From Lucinisca nassula (lineage: Eukaryota > Mollusca > Bivalvia > Lucinida > Lucinidae), in assembly GCA_963580285.1 (NCBI GenBank), contig OY757015.1, positions 150,968,082 to 151,032,081 of the forward strand: a stretch of DNA of 64,000 nucleotides, in the 5' to 3' direction. The notes below the pieces were generated by a model. It was not told the DNA's origin and ran no database searches. It saw only the letters and a program-made list of their open reading frames with translations. Below are positions 12,173-22,587 of this stretch, piece by piece. The first letter of the stretch is position 1, and each line of letters opens with the position of its first letter. Made by a program: the position numbers and the translations under genes.

Positions 12173-12394
12173 TACCTTAAATGATCCGACGTATAGGGAA
12201 AGACAGACGTATGCAAACAGCGGAGACCCAGATCAGACTGCTCCTTCAGGAGCAGTCTGATCTTGGTCTCCACTGTTTGCCATTTCATCTGCACTGTTTG
12301 AAACCCTTGCTGGATTGTGAAACAAATTGGTTAAAATTTTAGGAGAATTATAGCAAGTCCCTAAGATGACCGAATTATTACGATTTTTACGGTA
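12173..12394. mobile_element. M5 MITE
   Basis: Left end TACCTTAAATGATCCGAC and right end CGATTTTTACGGTA form imperfect TIRs. Inside is the hairpin CCAGATCAGACTGCTCC / GGAGCAGTCTGATCTTGG. The same family occurs at 20058-20239 and 35259-35473, with a half copy at 13143-13195. Confidence 0.65.
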
Positions 12395-12863
12395 CACTAA
12401 AGCTGCTGATCCAAGTCTCCACTGCTGGTACAGACCATTTGATTACCATTTCATAGGAGTCGTCTTACGTTACGAAAAGTCTCCTTATCAACCATTCCGC
12501 TACAATCAGCGGAGTCTCAGAAATCGGCATTCTGGGAAACAGTGAAGACCAACACCAGTCGATCACCAACAAGTGTCAAAAAGTTTGCTGATAGCTATTA
12601 TTTATCAAGAAAGATTTAAGTGTAAAGTGAGTCAAAACTGAGTTACTTTGAGTATAGATGAACACAACTGTCAAGAACTTCACTGTCAGCACGAGACAGC
12701 AGGTTAATTTTCCCGTGCAATAGTTCAATTGTTCTGTTGATATTAGATCAAACTTCGCAACAGTCTTGTAATAGCCTTTATTTGACAGTTCTATATTTCT
12801 GTCCCTAATCTGGAAAATCAAGCCAAGTGTTAATCTTCACACATTGCCACTGGGAATACAAGA
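12395..12863. other. Nothing recognised
   Basis: Unique-looking AT-rich sequence. The open frames here lack domains. Confidence 0.35.
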
Positions 12864-13091
12864 TTTTTTTTTCTTTTATTTTGCTTTTACAGTCCTTCAA
12901 GATTATTTCACCTATTTCGAGCCAAACATTTATCAGAGGTGGGCAGAAACCAGAGTGCCCTGCGAAAACCACCAGACCTTCCAATGCAGAACGAGGCATC
13001 TCACATGACCAGAGCGAGGAGCGAACCACAGCTGTGTGAGACCTAATGATTTAGAATCAGTGCTCTTATCCACTAGGTCATGAGGGCCCGT
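12864..13091 (-). mobile_element. SINE-F, tRNA-derived, with TSD
   Basis: On the minus strand: GACCTAGTGGATAAGAGCA (A-box region), TGGTTCGCTCCTCGCTC (B-box region), CTGCATTGGAAGGTCTGG, then GAAATAATCTTGAAGGACTG and a T-rich side. It sits between direct repeats GGAATACAAGA at 12853-12863 and 13092-13102. Other copies: 29096-29332 and, diverged, 29447-29617. Confidence 0.85.
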
Positions 13092-13350
13092 GGAATACAA
13101 GAGTACTCCAGCAAAAAAAAAAACAACAAAAAAAAAAAAACAATACCCTAATGATCCTAGGTATTGGGACAGACAGACCTAAATAAACAGTGCAGTTTTA
13201 ACAACTTTCAGAAACAAACCCATTATAAATACATGTACATGTAGTTACATTTTGAATGTCCCAGAAAACACCATTTTTCACAACACAAAAAGGTTTAATG
13301 GGGGTATAGTCATTTCATTATATACATCTATAACATAAAAAAATTCTTAT

Positions 13351-13656
13351 GCCCGCCTCGGTAACTCAGACGGATGCGCATCTGACTGGTGATCAGGAGG
13401 ACCTGGGTTCGATACCTGCTGGGTCGGCAACATTCTTTCGTGGAGATTGATCATGAAATCTTTTGTATGATTGTTCACAGTCTTCCGCTGATTCAAGAAG
13501 GGTAGTTGTTAGTTTCTGCCGAAAGAATGTGCACTGTACTGGTTAACTGTTTATGTATAAGACCTTCCAAAGAAAAGGGTGGACAGGTAAACTGACTGGC
13601 TTAATATGACCTAAATAGTCTTGACTGGGTTGTTAAACCCCAATACAAACAAACAA
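13351..13656 (+). mobile_element. SINE-A, tRNA-derived
   Basis: A tRNA-like head holds CGGTAACTCAGACGGATG (A-box) and CTGGGTTCGATACC (B-box). The body includes GGAGATTGATCATGAAATC and GAAAGAATGTGCACTGTACT, and the tail GTTGTTAAACCCCAATAC is followed by AAACAAACAAA. A second copy is at 46242-46817. Confidence 0.85.
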
Positions 13657-13835
13657 AATACTCACATCCATTGTTGACAACAAGCTGTTGTGAAAAGTTC
13701 AGGCTCCATTAGTATCCAACCTCTGGACATGAGGACTAGAAGAAACAATTTACAAGAAGAATCTTTAGCCCAGTGTATACTGGTGGCTCTTCCATTTTAT
13801 ATGTTGGACAGTGTCAGGGCTATTTATTTAATTTT

Positions 13836-13972
13836 TATTCAATTTTTGACGAAAAATTCTGTCAGCAAACAGTGCAGGCCCTGATCAGATGCCGCATTCT
13901 GAGGCGTCTGATCTGTGCCTGCATTGTTTGCCAAGATACCTCTTTAGGGGTTTCCTGCATGCAATAGGTTAA
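13836..13972 (-). mobile_element. M4 MITE, partial
   Basis: Hairpin core CTGATCAGATGCCGCATT / GGCGTCTGATCTGTGCC, then TCTTTAGGGGTTTCCTGC and the right end ATGCAATAGGTTAA. The left terminus is lost. Confidence 0.6.
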
Positions 13973-14242
13973 AAAAAGTCTTTAGCAGAGGTAACAACAT
14001 ACATGTACATGTATTTATTTATTTTTTTTACTGGGTACATCAGAGAAGTTGCTCAACACATACATACAAAATTATGTAGGCCTATATAATAGTTTACCTT
14101 GCTTCTTCCCCACCCCTTGCCCCTTCAACTGGCAGCTTGCACATGGCAAAACCTACAATACTCAGAAGACTCAGATCAGCCCCCACATCTGTGCAGTTTA
14201 TTGACAGTATTTGCTGTTATCACATGCCTTCTTTAGCATCCA

Positions 14243-14502
14243 GGGGCCAGTTGTTCAAAACTAACAATATTGTTAGTTAACGTATCGTTAAAGCTTTGAT
14301 CATTTAATATGGCAAATATGCTGATATTTTTGCTGAAAAAATGTGAGTAGTTTTTGCAAGTGCAAAAGCTGCTTTTGCAAATGCAAAAGCTGCTCACATT
14401 TTTTTTTTCAGCAAAAATAACAAAATTTTAGTTATTGTACTTGTTGGAACAGTTAACAGTTTGACCATTGTTAAGCTAACGATGCTTTGAACAACTGGCC
14501 CC
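14243..14502. mobile_element. M13 MITE with GGGGCCAGTTGTTCAAA TIRs
   Basis: GGGGCCAGTTGTTCAAA at the left matches GGGGCCAGTTGTTCAAA read from the right end on the other strand: a perfect 17-bp TIR on a 260-bp element. Its middle holds dyads of TTTTGCAAATGCAAAAGC. TIR sequences of this type occur in PIF/Harbinger-like MITEs; the TSD here is unclear, so the superfamily is unproven. Confidence 0.75.
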
Positions 14503-14631
14503 AGGTCTTCCATAAAGCAACAAACAAGGACTCGGGCAAGACCGACTTGATGCACAGGCAGATCTGAGTCTTGGCTGGCCACACAATTCTTCTTGTAGGT
14601 TAAAACATTCTCTGGCTCATATAGTCAACCC

Positions 14632-14741
14632 TTTCATCTCAATACTGGGTAAAAGTCCCACAAAATTGGAAGCAACGTCTCCAAAATTACCTATATAGTG
14701 TTGACGGGGATGTTAAACCTAAAATCAAACAAACAAACAAA
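14632..14741 (+). mobile_element. SINE-C, 5'-truncated
   Basis: Only the 3' part remains: CATCTCAATACTGGGTAAA, TTGGAAGCAACGTCTCC, TTGACGGGGATGTTAAACC, then an AAATCAAACAAACAAACAAA tail. 5' truncation fits target-primed insertion. Confidence 0.8.
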
Positions 14742-14828
14742 TCGTACCGACAATGACAAAACCTTTTATAACAACAATTTCAATGGAATGAATGCTTAGC
14801 TGAAGGTGAGACAAGATAAATGGAGATA

Positions 14829-15031
14829 AAGTGAAATTCTGCTATTAAGACCACATAAAATTAAGACTAATTCTGCTTTAAAAAGCTTATTTGGTAGGTT
14901 GCAGTTATTTTTCATTGTGTTTTCTGCATACAGTATCCTCTGGTCATGGACCACGTTTGGGACTGTTCAAAAGTGGTCTTAAAGACCACTTTTGAACAGT
15001 CCCAAAGATGATTTTAATAGGAATAATACTG
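14829..15031. mobile_element. M9 MITE (TA-flanked, mariner-like)
   Basis: Left end AAGTGAAATTCTGCTATTAA and right end TTTTAATAGGAATAATACTG are inverted and lie next to TA. The centre is a long dyad, AAAGTGGTCTTAAAGACCACTTTT. The other copy, 37248-37772, was split by a SINE. Confidence 0.65.
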
Positions 15032-15560
15032 TATTATTCCAGAATATTATTATTCAATACTCCTGGAAACAACTGTTTTGGATATTTGTTAGAGTCGCCT
15101 CTATGAGATGATTATAATAAATATCCACAATATTTGTTTCTACTCCTAGAAACAAAGTAATTAAGGGGAAAAAAGTCCTTTATTACCTATTATACTACTC
15201 GTTATTGGGATTCTTGATAGCGGCAAATTTTGAAAATTACAAGGGAACAAATCGGCCCCTGCCCATCGAGGCTTGAAGAAATAGATGGCTGCATGATGCA
15301 TCCAGGCAGAGCTGAAACCGACCCGCATACAAGTACTGGTAGAGTCTAAGCCTGCCCAGGCAAAGGGGTGCACATCGGACCATCCATGCTTATAAACCCT
15401 ATTGGTTTCACTGGGCGGCAGGCAGGGCTTGAGATGTCATTTCATCTCAATGTCAGGTAAAAGTCCCACAAAATTGGAAGCAATGTCTCCAAAATGACCT
15501 TTACAGTGTTGAAGGGGACATTAAACCTCAAATCAAACAAACAAGGGAACAAATACTGTT
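15032..15560 (-). repeat. M11 repeat, split by SINE-C
   Basis: Reverse-oriented relative of 8254-8542, sharing TGGGATTCTTGATAGCGG and CTCCTAGAAACAAAGTAATT. SINE-C was inserted at 15253-15540. Confidence 0.5.
15253..15540 (+). mobile_element. SINE-C with 14-bp TSD
   Basis: A complete SINE-C from CGGCCCCTGCCCATCGAGG to ACCTCAAATCAAACAA. Perfect 14-bp direct repeats ACAAGGGAACAAAT flank it at 15239-15252 and 15541-15554. Confidence 0.9.
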
Positions 15561-15724
15561 GTTATAGCGAAGATCTTATTTAAAAGCTTTTGCAGTAACA
15601 TGCAAATGAGCTAAATAAAGTTTCATGCAAAACATTCTGGGACTCACTTGTCTAGGAGCAAATGCTTTCCTTTATCAGGACCCATTTTGCATCTGTGTGA
15701 CATGGTGCATTCTTTCATATCTCC

Positions 15725-15880
15725 AAAACATTTAATTTTCTGAAATTATAATTAATTAAACTGAAAGCATAGGTTGTGGGTGTTCTTTAGAACTGCCTCA
15801 TTGAGCACCCACAATCTAATAAGGGAAATAACATATTCCTGCAAACCCCCGTTTTCTCCATATAAAGTGTTTACAAGAGT
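15725..15880. repeat. M8 hairpin repeat
   Basis: Shares CATAGGTTGTGGGTG...CACCCACAATCTA and CCCCGTTTTCTCCATATAAAG with the repeats at 34790, 36165, 45575 and 55600. The central hairpin arms are shortened here. Confidence 0.55.
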
Positions 15881-15911
15881 TCATTATACAGACTTGATAA
15901 TATAATGTTAT

Positions 15912-15980
15912 TAATCAAATAATTTCGTATTGGCCCAGTTACAGGTCCAATACGAAATTACTTGATTAATGACAATTTTA
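15912..15980. repeat. Foldback inverted repeat
   Basis: Arms ATTAATCAAATAATTTCG and CGAAATTACTTGATTAAT, extended by TATTGG / CCAATA, flank a short CCAGTTACAGG loop. It can form a cruciform. Confidence 0.7.
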
Positions 15981-16139
15981 TTAATTGACGCAATTAAAAA
16001 CATGATTTATGATTTCTGAATATTGGTTGACCTTGTGCAATATAGGATAATCAATTAATAATACTAGGTAATATCTATGTGTGCAGCAAGCCAGTTACCT
16101 AGAAAGGGGCCCACTTATGTGAATGTTGCCCCTCCCCTG

Positions 16140-18190
16140 CAAAATGGAGTTCTAAACTTAAGAACTGGAGTTCTTAACTTAAGAACTGTTCTTGAACTGC
16201 TCTTAAGAGTTCTTAACCTTTATCCTGCTGTAGGCGACAAGCCCTATCTTTGCAAACAGTGTAGATCCAGATCAGATGGCTTCTGAAGAAGCCATCTGAT
16301 CAGGATCTACTCTGTTTGACATTCAGTTTATGAATATGTATAAATAAATTGTATGAAGTAATCTGATTGGTTCAAAGTCAGAAATGGGTGTGGCTTAATT
16401 GAATAGTCAGCAGGTTAAAGGTTAATCTGTTCATGAAGGTTTTCAAGAACACTTGTACTTGAACTATTCAAGAACACATTCTAGGAACAGTACAAGAACT
16501 TTTTAAGAATTTGTAATATTCTTGAACTATTCTTAAACTTTTCTTGAACACGTTAAAGATTTTTCTTGAACAACATGATGACTATGATGTTCTTGAACTG
16601 TTCTTAAATTTGTTCTTGTTTATTTCAAAGACTTTTCTTGAACAAAGTGTCTGGAAACGTGTTCTTAAATTGATCTTAAATTTGTTCTGGTTTATTTCAA
16701 AGACATTTCTTGAACAAATTGTAATGACAGGTGTTCTGAAACTGTTCTTAAATTTGTTCTTGATTATTTCAAAGACTTTTCTTGAACTTTTGTTCTTAAA
16801 ATGTTCTGAAACTTTTCTTGAGTATTTTTCAAGAACACTTATGAACAGTTTCAGAACTTTGTCACATGATTTAAGTCACATGATTGATGATGTCATTCAG
16901 ATCTCAGCTTTCATTGGCCAGTTTTCCAACTTTCCTTTTCAAAATGGCTTCTACTTAGATTTATTGTTAGGGTAAACAAAATGATTTTGATTTTTAAATA
17001 TTGTTTTTATTTCTGATTATTGATCAGCCTCTTTAGCCAAAGACTTCTTTCTGACAGTTTCCAAGATTTGTAGGTGGTTTTGTTAAATATGGTTGAGCAA
17101 ATGTTTAAATCTACTGTGCTATCCAAATGGCAGCACCATTTATCTGATGTGTGGGTGGGGTAATAATTTCTTTCTGCAGCACAAGATGAGCCTATCAAAG
17201 ACACAGGGTGTGATCAGAGCCTTTGCTGTGTCCTCAGAGTGTAAAAAAGTGTCTAATTTTCTTCATGTAGACAGCTAATTGAGCAAAGACTGATCAGCAT
17301 GGGCAGTGCCAAGGCTTATCTGAGTCTGGACTGGACACACATGCCATTTTTGTCAAGTTTTGTCATTTGTTAGCCCATAAAATATAATGTCTGATATTAT
17401 AAAGTGAAATCTGTGCAACTCCACAGATGGATTCAATATGATTGGGCAATGTCTCATGCAAAAGAATGACAACTCTACCTTGCTGCATTTATGAGTAACC
17501 TGCCCTTGCAAAAATTTTGTTGGTCTGGGCTGGAACTCTTTGACAAGTTGACTGATCTGAGATATGATCTTGAACTTCACAGGTGGATTCCAAACCATGG
17601 GACAATATGGCTTACACAAGAATGGCAACTCTACCTTTGCTTAATTGATGAGTTATCTGCCCTTAGCAGTTCAAAATGTGAAGAACAGTTCAAGAACACA
17701 TGTTCTCAAAGTGGTTGAAACATGTTCTTGAAGTATGCAAGAACTATAATGTTCTGGAACACGTCTTGATCAGTTGAAGAACTAATGTTTCTCTTGAAGT
17801 GTTCAAGAAATGTACATGAGCTGCTCTTGTAGTGTTCAAGAACAGTCAAAGAACATTTTAAGAAATATTAATTTGGACAATTTTTAAGAACATGTGTTCT
17901 TGAAATTTTAAGAACATTGTATTCTTGAAAAGTTCTTAAAGACTTTTCTTGAATAGTTAAAGACCAAAAGTTCTTTAAGGAGTTCAAGAACTGATCCTGA
18001 ACTGTATGAGAACTTCATTCTTTAACTGTTCAAGAACATTTTTCATTACTTGTTCTTAAAAATTGTCCAATTTAACATTTCTTAAAATGTTCTTGAACTG
18101 TTCTTGAACACTTTAAGAGCAATTCATGTCCAGTTCTTGAACTTTGTTCTTGAACTGTTTAAGAACTTTTCTTGAATTGTTCTTAAAAAT
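16140..18190. mobile_element. Element packed with TTCTTGAA/TTCAAGAA dyads
   Basis: About 2 kb in two dense blocks (16140-16860 and 17680-18190) in which GTTCTTGAAC, GTTCAAGAAC or TTAAGAAC recurs every 20-40 bp on both strands. I count about 25 exact TTCnnGAA dyads by eye. The middle (16862-17670) lacks them and contains a diverged duplication of about 170 bp (17411-17500 versus 17570-17660). The 143-codon open frame at 16544-16975 is an artefact of the repeat, reading LNLFL-type peptide repeats. Probably a non-autonomous DNA transposon with subterminal repeats; TIRs were not resolved. MITE M1b lies inside. Confidence 0.6.
16213..16425 (+). mobile_element. M1 MITE copy b, inserted in the TTCTTGAA element
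   Basis: TTAACCTTTATCCTGCTG...CAGGTTAAAGGTTAA with the full hairpin AGATCAGATGGCTTCTG / AGAAGCCATCTGATCAGG. Removing it and one TTAA restores a continuous TTCTTAATCTGTTC host sequence, so TTAA was duplicated. Confidence 0.85.
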
Positions 18191-18235
18191 TTCGTAGCGG
18201 CAAAAAGTGTACCTGCATGTTAATAAAAAAATCTG

Positions 18236-18270
18236 ATGAAGATGATGATGATGATGATGATGATGATGAA
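18236..18270 (+). repeat. (GAT)n microsatellite
   Basis: About ten GAT/ATG triplets in a row. It reads as poly-His on the minus strand in a spurious open frame. Confidence 0.9.
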
Positions 18271-18876
18271 AAGATGTACATGTAGAGGCATGTACACAGA
18301 GGGTGGGAACTGGTTGCAGATGCACCCTTTTTTCTGTCAAAATATCTTGCATTTATGCAGTTTCTGACAATAAGCTGGCTTTATACCCCAAACTTTGACC
18401 TAAATTTATGGTTTCCTTATGAAACATATTTACTTGTCAAAATCACACTGCCCTCTAAGGAAGGCTAGGTGCTGGGATGTCATCACGAGTACCAATAAGC
18501 TCATTAATGTCAGATATTCTTTTTCTCTAAGGACATTTCAAAATTAGGAGTGAGGTCAGATATTTGCCAAGCTTCCACATCCAAAGTACAGCAATCAATG
18601 TCTCGTTGATGCTCAGTGGTAGGATAGCATGATTTCTTATACTGACAAGTTTTCCAAAGACTGCTGGCTGTGGTCTCTCTAGGTCAGTCACTGTACAATG
18701 TATTTTAACTCTTTAGATGATTGTTGTCTACTAGTCTGTTGGATACTTGAAATGTCATTGTGGGGAGGCAACTCTTTCAGAATTATTTTTGTCTCCTACC
18801 ATATTCTATAGACCAGTCAACAGATAAACAGTAAAAAAAACAACAACAAAAAACACAAAAACAGAAAAGAGTTGAA
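18271..18876. other. Nothing recognised
   Basis: Unique-looking sequence without domain-bearing frames, TIRs or RNA genes. Confidence 0.4.
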
Positions 18877-19375
18877 GCATGATAGCTCAGTAGTTAGTGT
18901 ACTTCCCCCTGATGCTAGAGGTCCCGGGTTCGATCAGAAGCCTCCGTGGTGTAGTGGATACACTACTCGCCTTGTAAACCAGGGATCGCAGGATCGATCC
19001 CGGGCTACTCCAGACTTTCGGATGAGTCTTTAAACCGAGGTCCCGTCTCCGTATGACCTTAGCTGTTGGTGGGACGTAAAACTCAAACACTCACTCACTC
19101 ACTCCCGGGTTCGATCCCAGGCAGTGGCGATAAAATGTTGGTGTCCTAACACGCTCCATTGGCATCATTTGCAGGGATGAATGTCATAGAGTGCACCATC
19201 CTTCAGATCTGGACGCTAACTGGAGGCCCCCTGTGCAGGGAGAACCATCCCCTGTGCAGGTTAAAGACCCCTACCGTATTTACATGATTACTGTGTAGGC
19301 TTTCATTCTGCAAACCTGGTGTGTATGTAATGTTCACTTGCGCGTAATGGTCAGATGTGACCGAAAGAAAGAAAA
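18877..19375 (+). mobile_element. SINE-E, tRNA-derived, split by SINE-D
   Basis: The head GATAGCTCAGTAGTTAGTG (A-box) and GTCCCGGGTTCGATC (B-box) is cut by SINE-D at 18936. It resumes with CCCGGGTTCGATCCCAGG and a body with GTGCACCATCCTTCAGAT and ACCGTATTTACATGATTACT, ending in a GAAAGAAAGAAA tail. Confidence 0.75.
18936..19102 (+). mobile_element. SINE-D inserted at the B-box of SINE-E
   Basis: Complete SINE-D from AGAAGCCTCCGTGGTGTAGT to a (CACT)n-like end. Flanked by perfect 14-bp repeats TCCCGGGTTCGATC at 18922-18935 and 19103-19116. This TSD is the B-box of the host SINE, so the box now exists twice. Confidence 0.9.
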
Positions 19376-19398
19376 TATACCAGGACTATTCTTTCACC

Positions 19399-19796
19399 TT
19401 AACCCATATATGGCAATGAAATCTCCCACCTTATAAGCCATATTTGCATTATTTGCTGGCTCCCAGCTTGCACATTGTCAATGTTGGAAAAACAGGTAAC
19501 CAGACCCCCCTGACCTTTTAAGGTCAGGGGGGTCTGGTTACCTGTTTTTCCAACACTGATATCCTTCAGACTAGGAACCAGCAGGTAATGCAAATAAGGT
19601 GAATAAGTTTGGAGTGAGCCATTTCCAGTTATAGGGGTAGGGTACCAGGTTTGTTTTGTTTGGGGTAAGTTTTCTAAAAATGTATGTACTTTAAGCAAAC
19701 AGTGTAGACCCAGATCAGACACCACATTCTGCAGCATCTGATCTGGGTCTGTACCATTTGTCAATGTCAAATAAAGGCCGCTAGGCATGTATGGGT
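19399..19796. mobile_element. M3 MITE split by a foldback element
   Basis: Left end TTAACCCATATATGGCA and right end GGCATGTATGGGTTGG are inverted; the right TTAA is mutated. The internal hairpin is CAGATCAGACACCACATT / GCATCTGATCTGGGTC. The intact relative is 55967-56194. Confidence 0.65.
19441..19596. repeat. Near-perfect foldback palindrome
   Basis: Two 36-bp arms at 19482-19517 and 19520-19555 are perfectly complementary with a 2-nt loop. Outer arms TATTTGCATTATTTGCTGG and CCAGCAGGTAATGCAAATA extend the pairing with interruptions. It lies inside an M3 MITE. Confidence 0.85.
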
Positions 19797-20057
19797 TGGA
19801 TTTGGGCAGACTGCAGCATTTGGCCAGGCCTATCACAGGATGGGCAATATTGCAGGCCAGAATGTGGCATCAATCAGGGCCTTCAACCAGAATTTGAGAA
19901 TTTGGCGAACAGTTTAGGACAGACTGCAGCATCTAATCCGAAACTTCAATGTTAGCAAATATTTCTGCCATTTTCTAAATAAATTCATACAAATAGCTCA
20001 ACATGACAAAAAATGAGAATTTGAAATAAGGTAGATTCTTTTCAGCTCAAAATTGGT
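19797..20057. other. Degraded MITE pieces
   Basis: Fragments such as GCAGCATCTAATCCGAAAC and GCCATTTTCTAAATAAATTC resemble halves of M2 hairpins. No clear boundaries. Confidence 0.35.
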
Positions 20058-20239
20058 TACCATAATGATCCTAAGTATTGGGACAGATAGACAAAAAGTG
20101 AAGTCTGATCAGGGTCTTCACTATTTGCCATCCCAACTCTACCTTTTGCACCCCTTGCTGGATTGTGAAACTATTTTGTTATTTTAGGAGAATTGCAGTA
20201 AGTCCTCAAGGTGTCCGAATTTTTTTTATTTTTAAGGTA
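20058..20239. mobile_element. M5 MITE
   Basis: Left TACCATAATGATCCTAAG, then TATTGGGACAGATAGAC; right ...TTTTTAAGGTAA. The internal hairpin is reduced to GAAGTCTGATCAGGGTCTTC. The CCTTGCTGGATTGTGAAAC block matches the copy at 12173-12394. Confidence 0.6.
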
Positions 20240-20763
20240 ATAAACTTTTAGCCAGGAAAGAAAGTGCCAAAATTCAACAAAACACTCACTGGTTTTGACA
20301 TTTCTCTAAAGACTTGCATACTTTTTTTTTGACATATTCATATACTTTTATTGCATTTCCATATACTTCTGACACAGTTTGTCATAATATTTCTTTAGTT
20401 TAAGTTTTCATCCATCATTTAATGTAACATATTTTTTATGAGAAACCCCAAACAGAAAAGGCCCTTCCACATTCTGTAGCATCTTATCAGGGCTGTCACT
20501 GTTTGCAAAAAAGTAAAAGGAATACTAAAAAAAACGCAACCTGACAACGCTAATTCCTTAAAATTGGAAATCATATGGTGGGAGATGCCATTCAGTATAA
20601 ATGACCACTGGGTTCAGTTGAAACTTTGGATACCTTCATGTCCATCTGTAGTCTCTAAGCAATATGTGTACCAAGTTTGGTCACCATTGCCCAAGATATG
20701 AAATAATAAGTTGCATTCATAAGCATTTTCTAGAAAAAATTGGGGAGAATTGGGCTTATTGGA

Positions 20764-21185
20764 GTGAATGGCTGTTTGAAATCTCAGGGATATATCTATC
20801 TATCAGATTTTAGCACCCAAAGCAGTGCCATTCATTCAAATACAAGCCCAGCCCAGTAAGTCACACTTTGGCAAAATAATGCTAGACCGCATACTGCCAG
20901 ATTAACTCAGCAATTTGTCAAATCCAGTGGCCAGCCAAGAGCCCTAATTTAACCCTTAAGCTGCGAGAAAAACTGCATCTGAAAATGTCCTCTGTGTTTA
21001 TGTTGTCTATTTTTTGCATACGGGTAAACAGTGTGGATCCAGATCAGACTCCTCTTAGAGGAGCAGTCTGATCTGGGTTAACATTGTTTGAAACAATGAC
21101 TTTTTAATGTAAAGCAGATGACAAGTGTCAAGATTGGCATTTTATGTGTTAAACCCAATCAAACAGGGGTAGACACTAGTGCACC
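20764..21185 (+). pseudogene. Tc1-like transposase relic A, interrupted by M6
   Basis: Conceptual reading gives NARPHTARLTQQFVK near 20882, matching the DNARPHTAR motif of Tc1/mariner transposases. A WPAKSPNL-like segment follows in another frame and then, across the M6 insertion, NPI. Frameshifts and stops show it is dead. M6 sits exactly in the TTAA of the PNLNPI codons. It overlaps in content with relic B, so the pair may be a tandem duplication. Confidence 0.65.
20949..21152 (+). mobile_element. M6 MITE in the Tc1 relic
   Basis: TTAACCCTTAAGCTGCGAG...GGCATTTTATGTGTTAA with hairpin CCAGATCAGACTCCTC / GAGCAGTCTGATCTGG. The duplicated TTAA falls within transposase-derived sequence, giving a clean before/after reading of the insertion. 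Confidence 0.8.
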
Positions 21186-21345
21186 TGATGAAACCGATTT
21201 GGAGATGGCAGTGTTAGGGTATTGGGCGGTAAAATGGGGTGCCTAAAGGGGCGTTTTATTTCAGTGAATGGTAACTTGAATGCTCAGTTGTAAATTAATC
21301 AGATTCTAGCACCTGAAGTCATTCAAAGACATCCTTCAGTAAAGG

Positions 21346-22207
21346 GGCTCTTACACTGTCACGATTTTGGCCACGACTCACCACGATTTTTTAAATCGTG
21401 GTACATCGTGAACAACGTCGTAGAGAAGACGGCAGGGATCTTGAGGAATCGTGGTTGATCGTGAGAGTTCGGGAGTGACCACGACTGTTTTGGACATGTT
21501 CAAAACATTCGTGACGAGTCAGCATCATTTTTCAAATTGTAGCTGTCGTGAGCCATCTTCGTGGTAATTGTGGCCAATCATGAATAATCGTGACTGAATT
21601 CTACCACGATTGAGCTACGACGAGACAAGATCATCTACGACTCCTCTACAATTCTGTTGTGACTGCGGTATGATCTACTACAATATCACGACGTCTGCTC
21701 ACGACAATGCAAGATTCACCCGGAATGCAACACGATTGACGAGGCTAGCACAATTTATCCCGACAAACAATTTAATATACCCAGATCATTATATATAAAT
21801 CCTGACGAATCGGGAGAAATCTTGGTTAATCGTGAGTAAATCTTATCGAATCCTCCATGATCGTACTGAGTCTTTGATCATCGTGCCTATTCGGCCTTGG
21901 TCGTAGAGCAGTCTTGCAGGGATCGTGAGAAATCGTGTATGATCGTCTGATATCTTAAAGCAATCGCAGTCGTAGAAGCATCCTAGAGGATCGTAAGACA
22001 TCGTGGTCGATTGTGGAGGATTGTTGTAAATCGGCTCCATTATCGTACAGCAATCGTGATTGTTCGTAGAAGTGTTGTAGCAATGTCGTGAGTATTCGTA
22101 GGGTAGTGAAATCGGAACCGTGTATGATTTGCCACGATTTTCATGGTCCCCATTGGTTGTGGACAGTTGTGGACAATCGTGGTCAAAGTCATGACAGTGT
22201 AAGAGCC
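21346..22207. mobile_element. TIR element filled with ATCGTG/CACGAT oligomers
   Basis: A perfect 16-bp TIR GGCTCTTACACTGTCA at both ends continues imperfectly for about 15 bp (TTTTGGCCACGA versus CTTTGACCACGA). The interior is an irregular mosaic of ATCGTG, GTCGTAG, CACGAC and TTGTGG words on both strands. No coding capacity; short open frames are by-products. TSD not identified. It was inserted in Tc1 relic B. Confidence 0.8.
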
Positions 22208-22374
22208 ACATTAGATAATGATAGACTGCATACTGCCAGATCCTGCAGTGTCACAACAAAAACTTTCTTGAATGCCCGGATTTAAACCCATTGAACAAAT
22301 TTGGGATGAATTGGGTAGATAAGTGCACCGGCACAACCTGATGAGCTTTTAGAACCTGCAGAATGTGAACTAAT

Positions 22375-22587
22375 TTAACCCTTATCTTGCTGAATATTCA
22401 TTAAAGCCACACCCATTTCTGTCTATCAACCAATCAAATTACTTGATGTAATTTATTGCTACAAATTCATAAACTAAATGCCAAACCGTGAAGATCCTGA
22501 TCAGATGGCTTCTTCAGAAGCCATCTGATCTGGATCTACACTGTTTCCAAAGATAGGTGTTGGCGTGAACAGCATGATAAGGGTTAA
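22375..22587 (-). mobile_element. M1 MITE copy c, in Tc1 relic B
   Basis: TTAACCCTTATCTTGCTG...CAGCATGATAAGGGTTAA, with CCACACCC and CCAATC boxes on the plus strand (GGGTGTGG and GATTGG in element orientation). Full hairpin AGATCAGATGGCTTCTTC / GAAGCCATCTGATCTGG. Confidence 0.85.

Noticed and set aside
13351..13420. tRNA genes (also at 18877, 46242, 46500, 8840)
   Set aside because: A- and B-boxes are present, but each continues into a SINE body; no complete cloverleaf with acceptor stem is seen.
16544..16975. 143-codon open frame as a gene
   Set aside because: The peptide is a periodic translation of the GTTCTTGAAC repeat, without domain or start context.
19399..19836. 145-codon minus-strand open frame
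   Set aside because: It crosses an M3 MITE and a palindrome; composed of transposon sequence.
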